From a virus: a DNA stretch of 40,556 nt. This document shows positions 30,606 to 38,297 of the stretch, piece after piece. The DNA is taken from positions 624-41,179 of the IMG/VR virus record IMGVR_UViG_3300005096_000081. The stretch is one strand, 5' to 3'. Under the pieces are notes generated by a model. The model was given only the letters and a program-made list of their open reading frames with translations. It did no database searches and had not been told where the DNA came from. A program made the translations under genes and the position numbers. Positions within the stretch are counted from its first letter, which is position 1; the number at the start of each line of letters is the position of its first letter.

Positions 30606-32894
30606 ATGGCAGTAGGATTCGGACAAAACGGTGAAATGGCAATCGTCCTGAAGGTGAAGGACGATGGTAGCGTTGTTGTCGAAAAGTTTGGCCAGAAAGC
30701 CGAAAAAGCTTTTGGCAAAACGGGAAAAGGCGCTGACCGCGCAGATGGAAAGTGGAAGTCATTTTCAAATAATGCAACTAAATATGGTGGAATTATTAGC
30801 AGTGCACTTGCAATTGTTGCAAGCGCTGGCATTATCAAAAATCTGTTTGATGAAAATAAAGAATTTGAAAAGCTTGATGCCTCGTTAAAAACTGTTACCG
30901 GTTCAGCGGCTGGAGCAAAGACTGCTTTTGCAGTCATTGATAAATTTTCAGCAAATACACCATTTCAACTGAACGAAGTAGTCGCTTCGTTTATAAAACT
31001 TAAATCACTTGGTCTCGATCCATCAGAAGCCGCGCTGCTCAGTTACGGCAATACAGCATCTGCAATGGGTAAAAGTTTAAATCAGGTTATTGAGGCAGTT
31101 GCGGATGCGGCCACCGGTGAGTTCGAACGACTAAAGGAATTTGGTATTCGGGCGAAACAGGAAGGCGACCAGGTAACTTTTACATTTCAGGGTGTTGAAA
31201 CGACCGTAAGAAAAGATGCTGCCAGTATTGAAGGCTATTTGCGCTCTATTGGTGACGTTCAGTTTGCTGGTGCAATGGCTGAGCAAATGGATACGCTTGG
31301 CGGCGTAATGTCTAATTTGCAGGATTCTTTTAGTCGCTTGGCACGCTCTATTGGTGCCGGCGGCTTTAATGATGTTGTGCGTACATTAATTCGTGATGCC
31401 AGTAATTTTGTAAATGTTTTGGCTGGCGTCCCTGACAGCATTGATAAGGTTAGTCCTGCGGTTAAGAGCCTCGTGCAAACGACGACTGATTTATCAAATG
31501 CGATGGATTTGCTTCCTGGAAGTGTGGATGCATCAGGTACGGCAATGTCTGTTTTGAGCAGAATAGCTGTTGGATTGTCCCAAACCTTCGAGCTTTTAGG
31601 CACAGGAATTGGTGGAAGCGCGGCAGCATTAGTTCAGTTTGTAACTGGTGATTTTAGCCAGGCAAGTGACACCATTAGCCGAATGCTTGACGACATGGAT
31701 GCGATAGCTTTGCGCGGTGCAGACCTTATAAATCAAATTTCGGAAGCGAATACGTCAGATGCAAATGCGGCAGGGAGTGCCAGCAACGACCAAGCTATAG
31801 CCGGCGATTCTGGTGATGGTGCGATTGTTTCCGGTCGTGGTGATCGCGAAGCCGCACAAACTGAACTGCTGCGTGAAAAATTACTTGAGCAGGTTGACTT
31901 GCTCGCCGAAAGCCAGCTTTCTGAAGAAGAATTGCTGGTCGAGAAATATGCCAATGAACAGTCCTTGCTGGATGATGCGCTGGAGACGAAGGCGATTTCT
32001 GAGCAGCGGTTTATGCAGTTGTCACTGGCATCAACTCAAAACTTTGAAGTTAGCAAAACAGCAATAAAAGAGAAGCAGGATAAAAAACGATTAGCTGCTG
32101 AAGCTAAAGTTAATAAAGCGAAAAAGAAATTTGACGACACTAGAAACAAAGCTGAGCTGGCAGGCCGGCAACAAGTTTATACACAAGGTCTAAATCTGTT
32201 ACGCAGATTTGCTGATGATAACAAAGCAATTACACTGCTTTTAATTGCCTTGCAAACAGCTAAAACAGTTTCTGATATTCAAAGTAACGCCACGGCGCAA
32301 ACTGCAGCAGTAACGGCCACTGCTATGGCCGCGTCTGCACAAATCATAGCCTATTCACAGATTGAAGCGGCTGCAATCATGGCAATGAAGCCGCTTGTCG
32401 GCGCACCTTTGGCAGCAGCCGCGCTTGCTAAAGGTTTAACGTCTGCTGCTGGTGTGATGGCTGAAAGCGTTGCAACAGTTGCCAGTATTGAAGGCAGCGC
32501 ACTGTTGGCATCTGGCCTCGCTATAGCGGGCGGCATTGTCGACGCCATCGATGCCAGCGCTGGTGCGCCCGGCTCGTCTACCAACCCGATCAATGTGACC
32601 AACCCAGATGTGACTGCTGCCGACTTTACAGTGGACGCCAACCCGATTGACCAGGCAGTAAACAACGCGATTAACACCAGCGTTTCTGCAAACACATTCG
32701 ACAGCGGTGTTGAGCCGCCACCAATACTAACGCCCGCACAACAGCAGGCAGTTATTGCCCAGCCGCGTGAAATTGATTTAACGTTGTCAGGCAGCAATAT
32801 TTATGATTCTGAGCAGTTTGCTGACGGCGTTGATAAGGTGTTATCGCAGTTGTTTTTGGACGGAAATTACACGCTCAATGTGGAGGTAGTTTAA
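30606..32894 (+). CDS. Tail tape measure protein
   Basis: The 762-residue product has the tape-measure N-terminal domain (about 70-250: 'EFEKLDASLKTVTGSAAGAKTAF', 'PFQLNEVVASFIKLKSLGLDPS', 'FGIRAKQEGDQVTFTFQG'), a coiled coil (about 420-530) and an Ala-rich hydrophobic stretch (560-660). It sets tail length and takes part in DNA delivery. Its short length suggests a short tail of roughly 100 nm or a little more (about 0.15 nm per residue). Confidence 0.9.
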   Translation: MAVGFGQNGEMAIVLKVKDDGSVVVEKFGQKAEKAFGKTGKGADRADGKWKSFSNNATKYGGIISSALAIVASAGIIKNLFDENKEFEKLDASLKTVTGSAAGAKTAFAVIDKFSANTPFQLNEVVASFIKLKSLGLDPSEAALLSYGNTASAMGKSLNQVIEAVADAATGEFERLKEFGIRAKQEGDQVTFTFQGVETTVRKDAASIEGYLRSIGDVQFAGAMAEQMDTLGGVMSNLQDSFSRLARSIGAGGFNDVVRTLIRDASNFVNVLAGVPDSIDKVSPAVKSLVQTTTDLSNAMDLLPGSVDASGTAMSVLSRIAVGLSQTFELLGTGIGGSAAALVQFVTGDFSQASDTISRMLDDMDAIALRGADLINQISEANTSDANAAGSASNDQAIAGDSGDGAIVSGRGDREAAQTELLREKLLEQVDLLAESQLSEEELLVEKYANEQSLLDDALETKAISEQRFMQLSLASTQNFEVSKTAIKEKQDKKRLAAEAKVNKAKKKFDDTRNKAELAGRQQVYTQGLNLLRRFADDNKAITLLLIALQTAKTVSDIQSNATAQTAAVTATAMAASAQIIAYSQIEAAAIMAMKPLVGAPLAAAALAKGLTSAAGVMAESVATVASIEGSALLASGLAIAGGIVDAIDASAGAPGSSTNPINVTNPDVTAADFTVDANPIDQAVNNAINTSVSANTFDSGVEPPPILTPAQQQAVIAQPREIDLTLSGSNIYDSEQFADGVDKVLSQLFLDGNYTLNVEVV

Positions 32895-33682
32895 TGTACG
32901 GCAAGCCGCTTTTATTATTTGATGATGTGATGTCTGTGGCTGGAACCACGCGTACTTTAAATGCAGGGTCAACCGATCCACTGGCAACATATTCCATTTC
33001 TCATCTAACAGACTACCGGCCTTATACTTTTTGGAAGGGAAATGCGACAACATCTGCGAATGGTTTTATTGTTATTGAAGATGCTAATCCAGCCGGTTTA
33101 ACTGCTGATTATGTATTGATCATGGGGCACGATCTTGCGGACCAAACTGCAAATGTTTTTGTTCGTGGAAGTAATGATAATTTTGCTACCTTTACAGAGG
33201 TTTTGGCTATAGCGCCAACTGATAATTCGCCAATTTTTGTTACTTTTCCAAGCGAAACAAACTTGAAATGGCAGGTTACAATAAGTGGCATTGATTCACC
33301 GTCTGTGCTTATCAGCACATTAATTTATGGCCAAAAACTAACGCTGCCACGTAATCTACAACAGGGCTTTGACCCGCTCGGCAGCAAACCACGTGGTCGC
33401 CTGTTGAAATCATCCAAAGGCCAACCACTTGGCACCGCCGAAAGCTGGCGCGAGTGGAAACAAAAAATCCGCTTTAACAACATCGATGCCAGCTGGTTGC
33501 GTAGCACCTGGCAGTCAGCGTTCGATTCGCATTTAAAAAACACGCCAAGCGTGTTTGTGTGGGACCCAACAGATCACCCGACTGAGCTTTACCTGGTGCA
33601 CCCGATATTTAATTATGCTGCGCCACATGTGCAAGGCCAGTTTGCTAATCTGAACTTTATACTTGAAGGTTTAGCACCATGA
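32894..33682 (+). CDS. Distal tail protein
   Basis: The 262-residue product has a beta-sandwich N-terminus ('RPYTFWKGNATTSANGFIVIEDANP', discoidin-like) and a C-terminal 'SWREWKQKIRFNNIDASWLRSTWQSAF' domain. It follows the tape measure with overlap, the position of Dit/distal tail proteins. Function by position. Confidence 0.65.
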   Translation: MYGKPLLLFDDVMSVAGTTRTLNAGSTDPLATYSISHLTDYRPYTFWKGNATTSANGFIVIEDANPAGLTADYVLIMGHDLADQTANVFVRGSNDNFATFTEVLAIAPTDNSPIFVTFPSETNLKWQVTISGIDSPSVLISTLIYGQKLTLPRNLQQGFDPLGSKPRGRLLKSSKGQPLGTAESWREWKQKIRFNNIDASWLRSTWQSAFDSHLKNTPSVFVWDPTDHPTELYLVHPIFNYAAPHVQGQFANLNFILEGLAP

Positions 33683-35631
33683 CGGCACGGGATGACGCAC
33701 GAACTTCCTGGAAGTTAAAGCCGGCTTTTGCGGCCCTGCTACACTACGAAGGGTGCAGCAACGTTTACGGCATCGCACCCTGTACGGCCAGCGGCGGCGT
33801 AGGTAATGAGTGCTACAACACCCGGCCTACCTGTCAGGATTTACCAAACTTTGCCGCTGTTGATAAGACGTTGCCACTGTGCAAGCGTGGCATGCGAATT
33901 CCACTCGGTGAAACATACTTACCTTATATTAAATCAAGCCGTTTGCGTCCGAGCAAAATCGATCTGGAAAAAGGTTTATCGAACCGTGCCAGCGTGCGTT
34001 TGAAACTGGTTGATGATGCCATCGATGATCGCTTACTTGACCCATATATTGATACGCGCCCGGTGGCAGCTGGTAGCACGTTCTGGCCGCGATTTATGTC
34101 ACGTAATAAAGCACTGCGCGGCAAGCTTGTGGAACTGCGCCGTGGCTACGATGTTGAGCCGTGGGATTGGAACACATTTATCACTGAGCTTTATGCTATT
34201 GACACGCTCAATGGGCCGAACCGCAACGGTGAAATGGATCTGGTTTTGAAAGACCCGGTAAAGGTAATTGACACCGTTCAGCTGCCACGACCTACACGCG
34301 GTAAATTGGTAAATGATTTACCACAATATGATGATATTGGCACTGCGCAGGCAGGCGGTGCAAACACGATTACATTGCGCGCCGACGCTTCAGCCGTTGA
34401 CGGTTTTTATGACGGCATGGCGGTGCGCATTTATGACCAGACCGGTGCCGGCCAGGAACAGGTAATTACCGGCTATGTTGGTGCAACAAGGGTGGCAACG
34501 GTTGGCAGTAACTGGGCCGTTAACCCGGACAGTTCATCACTGTACTTCGTACAGCAGCTTTCAATTACGCTGGATGCCAACGGCGCTGATTATGATATTT
34601 ATGGCGTACCCGGTTTTGTTCGTGTTGGCAAAGAGATCATCAAATTTTCAGCCCGTGCCAGTCAGGTTTTAAGCTGGCCAGACACGAGTTATCGCGCGCA
34701 GTTTCGCACAGCTTTGCAAGACCATTCGGCAGACGCTTCCGCACAGGTTTGCAAGGCATTTTCCAACCAGGCATACACCGATGTGGTCAAGTGGTTTTAC
34801 ACTGAAAGCGGGCTGGGTGTTGCTTACATTGATGAGGCTGGTTTTGCGTCTTTGGACAGCACGTGGCTGGGTGCAAATTACATAATTAATGACGTTGCCA
34901 TCAGCACACCACGCAAGGCCAGCGATTACATTATTGAGCTGCTGAAATCAGTTAGTGGCATGACGTGGTGGGATGCGCAAAGCCAGAAATTAACGCTGGC
35001 ATTGTCGGTGCCACCAACACCAGGAGTAACAATAAAACTGTTAACTGATGAGGCCGGTTTAGTCGATGGCAGTGTCGATGTTCAAACGCTGAACGATGTT
35101 CGTTTAACACTTTCCGCATTGTATTTTGACCTGCAAACAGCCACGTCCAATGTGCGTGAGTCCAGCAACTTTTTAAGTGGTGCTGTGGACTACGACCAAA
35201 GTGCGGTTGATGAATACGGCACCGAGCAGTCAGAGGTTTTGTATTCCCGCTTTTTTACCAAAAACAACGATGCTGCCGCGCGCGATTATGTAGCGCGCAA
35301 TGCGGCAACGCATCGTGATCCGCCGCTGCTTATTAAATGTGAAATTCATCCTAAAGATTACGATTTTTCACGCGGTGATTATCGGGATTTTTTAACTGAC
35401 AAAATTGTCGACGAAGCCGGTCAGCCAGTTATTGTCCGGGCGTTAATCACCATGATCGACGACCAGGGCGACCGTATTAAAGTTGAAGCCCGCACCACCA
35501 TTTTCGACAGACGGTTTGCCGCGTTTGCACCTAACGGCACGGCAAATTATCCCAACAACAATGGCTATGCCTGTTTTTCTCAGGCCGACGGTTTTATGGC
35601 CGACGGTACTGAAGGTTTTTTGTTTTTTTGA
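33679..35631 (+). CDS. Tail hub / tip protein
   Basis: The 650-residue product begins with a Cys-rich segment (CSNVYGIAPCTASGGVGNEC, CQD; about residues 26-72, possibly a metal site) and continues as a beta-rich protein. A hub-like 'ASDYIIELLKSVSGMTWWDAQSQKLTLAL' region lies in the second half. By position it is the baseplate hub connecting tube and fibre. The Cys cluster resembles iron-sulfur or zinc binding in GTA-type tail tips. Confidence 0.72.
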   Translation: MTARDDARTSWKLKPAFAALLHYEGCSNVYGIAPCTASGGVGNECYNTRPTCQDLPNFAAVDKTLPLCKRGMRIPLGETYLPYIKSSRLRPSKIDLEKGLSNRASVRLKLVDDAIDDRLLDPYIDTRPVAAGSTFWPRFMSRNKALRGKLVELRRGYDVEPWDWNTFITELYAIDTLNGPNRNGEMDLVLKDPVKVIDTVQLPRPTRGKLVNDLPQYDDIGTAQAGGANTITLRADASAVDGFYDGMAVRIYDQTGAGQEQVITGYVGATRVATVGSNWAVNPDSSSLYFVQQLSITLDANGADYDIYGVPGFVRVGKEIIKFSARASQVLSWPDTSYRAQFRTALQDHSADASAQVCKAFSNQAYTDVVKWFYTESGLGVAYIDEAGFASLDSTWLGANYIINDVAISTPRKASDYIIELLKSVSGMTWWDAQSQKLTLALSVPPTPGVTIKLLTDEAGLVDGSVDVQTLNDVRLTLSALYFDLQTATSNVRESSNFLSGAVDYDQSAVDEYGTEQSEVLYSRFFTKNNDAAARDYVARNAATHRDPPLLIKCEIHPKDYDFSRGDYRDFLTDKIVDEAGQPVIVRALITMIDDQGDRIKVEARTTIFDRRFAAFAPNGTANYPNNNGYACFSQADGFMADGTEGFLFF

Positions 35632-35638
35632 GGTTTTT

Positions 35639-35884
35639 ATGAGTGAAGAAGCAGCACAATATGACGAGGAAGAAGTGGCAATTCCATCGACAGCATACAC
35701 AAACTGTCCGCTGTATGGCGACCGATATCCGCTGGTGAGCATTTTAAAATATTGCGCGCCGTGCGGTCATTTTCAAGGTTTTTTTAAGCAAAAGTGTGTC
35801 GGCCAGGGCGTAGCATTTTCGAGGGAGTACTCGGTGAGATGTGGTGTGCCTGTTTCACGATCAATTGTTGAGGTAGTTAACTAA
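35639..35884 (+). CDS. Small Cys-containing tail protein
   Basis: The 81-residue product starts at ATG 35639 with GAGG five bases upstream; a longer frame to 35483 is only overlap with the hub gene. Cysteines (C23, C39, C42, C53, C68) suggest a metal site. Acidic N-terminus. Probably an accessory tail-tip protein. Confidence 0.65.
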   Translation: MSEEAAQYDEEEVAIPSTAYTNCPLYGDRYPLVSILKYCAPCGHFQGFFKQKCVGQGVAFSREYSVRCGVPVSRSIVEVVN

Positions 35885-36936
35885 TGGCGGCAATTACTAA
35901 AGTGTGGACGACACCCGTTGCCTCGCAGCAGGATCCAGCGGTGCCTATAACTACAACGTGGGGAAACAATGTTAAAGATAACGAGCAGTTTGTTATGGAA
36001 TGGCTCGGCGCAGACTACCTTGCCAATGCGGTGCAAAATCACAATCATGATGGCGTAAACAGTGCTGTTGTTAATATATTTTCTGGTTTAATGCCGAACG
36101 GCACCTTTGATGAAGTAAGTGGCGGCCTGCCCATTGGCTGGACGGCAACGGAATTTACCGGCGGCACGATAGCCAGCAGTTCGGCTGTTAATAAACATGG
36201 CGACCAGGTTGTCGCTATTACATCGACGGTGCTGGCAAACGGTGGTGGCTCGTTAATTCAGGATAAGTACAAGCCGGTTACAGATAACAAGCGTTATGGC
36301 GTTGAGATTTACCGGTGGGCGTCTGTGGCTAATGTGAGCTGCCGGGCTGAGTTAGTTTGGTACGATGCCGCAAAAGTGCAAATTTCGGCAACTGTGTTGT
36401 TTACTGATACCAACACGGCAACAGCGGCAAGCCTTTATTCAAACACGGTTACGTCACCTGCTAACGCACGTTTTGTGCGGGTGAAAATTACTGGTGGTGT
36501 GCCTGGCAGTGGCAGTGCGGTTGGTACTGTTTGGTTTGATGGTGGGCAGGTTGTTAATACTTTGCCTAAAAATGTTGTTGATACTGAGGCGCTATTGACT
36601 GGTGCTGTTAATGCTGCTGCACTTCTCGACAATATTATCAGTGGCCTTAAAATGACCATTAATGCTGTTAGCTCACGTGAATTGGCAACTGCGAGCGCGA
36701 CTGGCAGTAGGGCAATGGGAGCTAACTCAACTTATACTTTGCCTGCTGGGTGGTACATGATTGCGCAGACAGTGACCGATGCTGCTGGATTAACAATACA
36801 GATCAACACATCAGCAGGATGGGCTGATTGCATCGTACTAAATGCTGGCGGGATTGTATGGTCTGATGGCACCAACACCAAAATCAGCAATGTTGGTATT
36901 TTAACTCCCACTGTTCGCTGGCGTAAATTCGCTTAA
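35884..36936 (+). CDS. Tail fibre / receptor-binding protein
   Basis: The 350-residue product starts at ATG 35884, sharing bases with the preceding stop. The N-terminus ('TTTWGNNVKDNEQFVMEWLG') is a virion anchor seen in phage tail fibres. A CBM-like beta-sandwich follows (about 70-220), with a C-terminal 'YTLPAGWYMIAQTV' domain. It would bind host surface glycans. No chaperone gene follows. Confidence 0.75.
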   Translation: MAAITKVWTTPVASQQDPAVPITTTWGNNVKDNEQFVMEWLGADYLANAVQNHNHDGVNSAVVNIFSGLMPNGTFDEVSGGLPIGWTATEFTGGTIASSSAVNKHGDQVVAITSTVLANGGGSLIQDKYKPVTDNKRYGVEIYRWASVANVSCRAELVWYDAAKVQISATVLFTDTNTATAASLYSNTVTSPANARFVRVKITGGVPGSGSAVGTVWFDGGQVVNTLPKNVVDTEALLTGAVNAAALLDNIISGLKMTINAVSSRELATASATGSRAMGANSTYTLPAGWYMIAQTVTDAAGLTIQINTSAGWADCIVLNAGGIVWSDGTNTKISNVGILTPTVRWRKFA

Positions 36937-36959
36937 TAGAAAAAGAAGAGCGCCGCGCA

Positions 36960-37048
36960 GGATGTTGACGCATCCTTTGCGACCTCGACAACAGTGCTTT
37001 TCCACTGTGTCAAACAAGGCTCTCCCACCGTGATCACGGTAACGGGAG
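36960..37048 (+). promoter_or_regulatory. Structured leader upstream of dam
   Basis: Three hairpins in 89 bases: GGATG/CATCC (36960-36975), ACAGTG/CACTGT (36991-37008) and a nested CTCCC..GGGAG around CCGTGATCACGG (37022-37048). The last contains a GATC site, the target of the encoded methylase. It may act as a regulated leader or small RNA. Confidence 0.45.
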
Positions 37049-37081
37049 TGTAGTTGATAATGATGCATTGTGAGGTGTACG

Positions 37082-37837
37082 ATGGCAAAACCAGTAATTC
37101 CCTGGATGGGTGGCAAAGGCCGCCTGGCAGATAAAATCCTTCCGTTATTTCCCGATCATACCTGTTACGTCGAAGTGTTTGCCGGCGCTGCGGCGTTGTA
37201 CTTTCGTAAAGAACCCAGTAAATGCGAAGTGTTAAACGATGTTAATGGCGAGCTAATTAATATGTACCGGGTGATACAGCATCACCTTGAAGAGTTCATC
37301 AAACAGTTAAAATGGGCCATCAGCAGCCGTACGATGTTTGAATGGGAAAAGGCAAAGAACATTGATACGCTGACAGACATCCAACGCGCAGCGAGGTTTT
37401 ATTATCTTCATAAAACATGCTTCGGTGGGCGTGGCCAGAACTATGGTACCGCAACAACATCGCCAAGCAGATTCAGAATATTGCATATAGAAGAAGACCT
37501 GGTTGACGCGCATTACCGGCTATTAGGCGTTAACGTCGAGCAGCTTGACTGGAAGCAGTGCATCAAACGCTATGACAGGCTGCACACGTTCTTTTATCTC
37601 GATCCGCCATACTGGGCTACCGCCGGGTACGGCGTTGAGTTCGGCATTGATGAGTACGCTCAGATGGCTGATTTAGCGCGATCAATTAAGGGGAAAATGT
37701 TGATCAGCTTGAATGATCATAAGGACATGAGGGAGGTGTTTAGTGGCTTGCAGATGCAGAAATTGCCGATCACTTATAGTGTAAGCCGCACCAATAAATC
37801 AAAGAAAAGCTATGAGTTGATAATCAAGAACTGGTAA
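37082..37837 (+). CDS. dam: DNA adenine methylase (Dam family)
   Basis: The 251-residue product starts at ATG 37082 (MAKPVIPWMGGKGRLADKIL) with GAGG seven bases upstream. It has the SAM-binding motif I (YVEVFAGAAALYF), the motif IV DPPY (in FFYLDPPYWATAGY) and the 'CFGGRGQNYGT' region. It is a Dam-type N6-adenine methyltransferase, target probably GATC (inferred). It sits at the right end of the phage, where Mu carries its mom modification gene, suggesting protection against host restriction. Confidence 0.9.
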   Translation: MAKPVIPWMGGKGRLADKILPLFPDHTCYVEVFAGAAALYFRKEPSKCEVLNDVNGELINMYRVIQHHLEEFIKQLKWAISSRTMFEWEKAKNIDTLTDIQRAARFYYLHKTCFGGRGQNYGTATTSPSRFRILHIEEDLVDAHYRLLGVNVEQLDWKQCIKRYDRLHTFFYLDPPYWATAGYGVEFGIDEYAQMADLARSIKGKMLISLNDHKDMREVFSGLQMQKLPITYSVSRTNKSKKSYELIIKNW

Positions 37838-37892
37838 CACGAATGCAAATAGTGTAATTTTGTTGCGTATATTGCAATTATTTATGTATGGT

Positions 37893-37934
37893 AGTTATCG
37901 CATAATCTGAGCATAGTTTTCGCGCGCGGCATCA
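37893..37934 (-). repeat. Right prophage end (attR) with two transposase-binding repeats
   Basis: Read on the minus strand from 37934 it is TGATGCC..GAAAACT..GCGATAACT, mirroring the left end. It ends with CA on the plus strand (37933-37934). Confidence 0.8.
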
Positions 37935-37940
37935 CATTGC
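37935..37940 (+). repeat. Target-site duplication, right copy (CATTGC)
   Basis: Identical to 195-200; marks the first host bases to the right of the prophage. Confidence 0.8.
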
Positions 37941-37944
37941 GGGT

Positions 37945-37989
37945 CTCGCCCCGCTGGCGAGGCACTTTTTTTCTACAGCCAAAAAAAGT
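37945..37989. repeat. Host intergenic double-hairpin element
   Basis: CTCGCC/GGCGAG (37945-37961) is followed by ACTTTTTTT/AAAAAAAGT (37964-37989). The pair resembles a dispersed host intergenic element (remembered, not searched). The first hairpin followed by T-run could also work as a terminator. Confidence 0.5.
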
Positions 37990-38046
37990 ACCCAAAAAAG
38001 GCCGCCACACCAACTACGCCCCTGGTAAAAAGCACAGGGGTACCCA

Positions 38047-38202
38047 TTGAGTCAGCACATCTACCATGCCGCGAAAAAACTCGCGCACGTTGAAAAGCAC
38101 GCACGCTCAGACAGTTTTCACGGAAAGCCCATGGCAGATGCACTGCCTCAATGGCTTGCTGAAGTGGATGAAGGTCAAAAGAGCAGGAGTAAGTTTATGT
38201 GA
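38047..38202 (+). CDS. Small host ORF, unknown
   Basis: A TTG-started frame of 51 residues (MSQHIYHAAKKLAHVEK..) preceded by AGGGG. Its composition is plausible but it has no ATG start and no family match. It could be a gene remnant. Confidence 0.35.
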   Translation: MSQHIYHAAKKLAHVEKHARSDSFHGKPMADALPQWLAEVDEGQKSRSKFM

Positions 38203-38297
38203 GTGTAATTGAAGAAAGATAGAAGGCTTTTTTTAATCATTTGAACTTATTGGTGTGCGTTTTATAGCGCGTTTGGTTGAATGATTGTTATATGCAA

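Larger units (their letters stand above)
201..37934. mobile_element. Mu-like transposable prophage, complete
   Basis: The element begins with TG, ends with CA, is flanked by a 6-base duplication and has inverted terminal repeats. It encodes a DDE transposase with an AAA partner ATPase, GemA, Mor, DUF3164, a repressor, lysis proteins, terminases, portal, MuF, capsid, full tail genes and a Dam methylase. Early genes run leftward and late genes rightward from a divergent control region near 12.1 kb. I recall this layout from BcepMu-type phages, whereas classical Mu is nearly unidirectional. All structural genes look intact, so the prophage may be functional; the one broken gene (19187) is cargo. 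Confidence 0.92.

Noticed and set aside
36937-37081. Retron-like noncoding RNA before dam.
   Set aside because: No reverse transcriptase gene in the window and no msr/msd-type a1/a2 pairing was seen; kept only as a structured leader.
234-37902. Alternative prophage ends at TGTGATAACT (234) and AGTTATCGCA (37902).
   Set aside because: The inverted match is good but the flanking bases (GATAG and TAATC) do not form a duplication, whereas ends at 201/37934 give a perfect 6-base repeat. The inner match is a second binding repeat.
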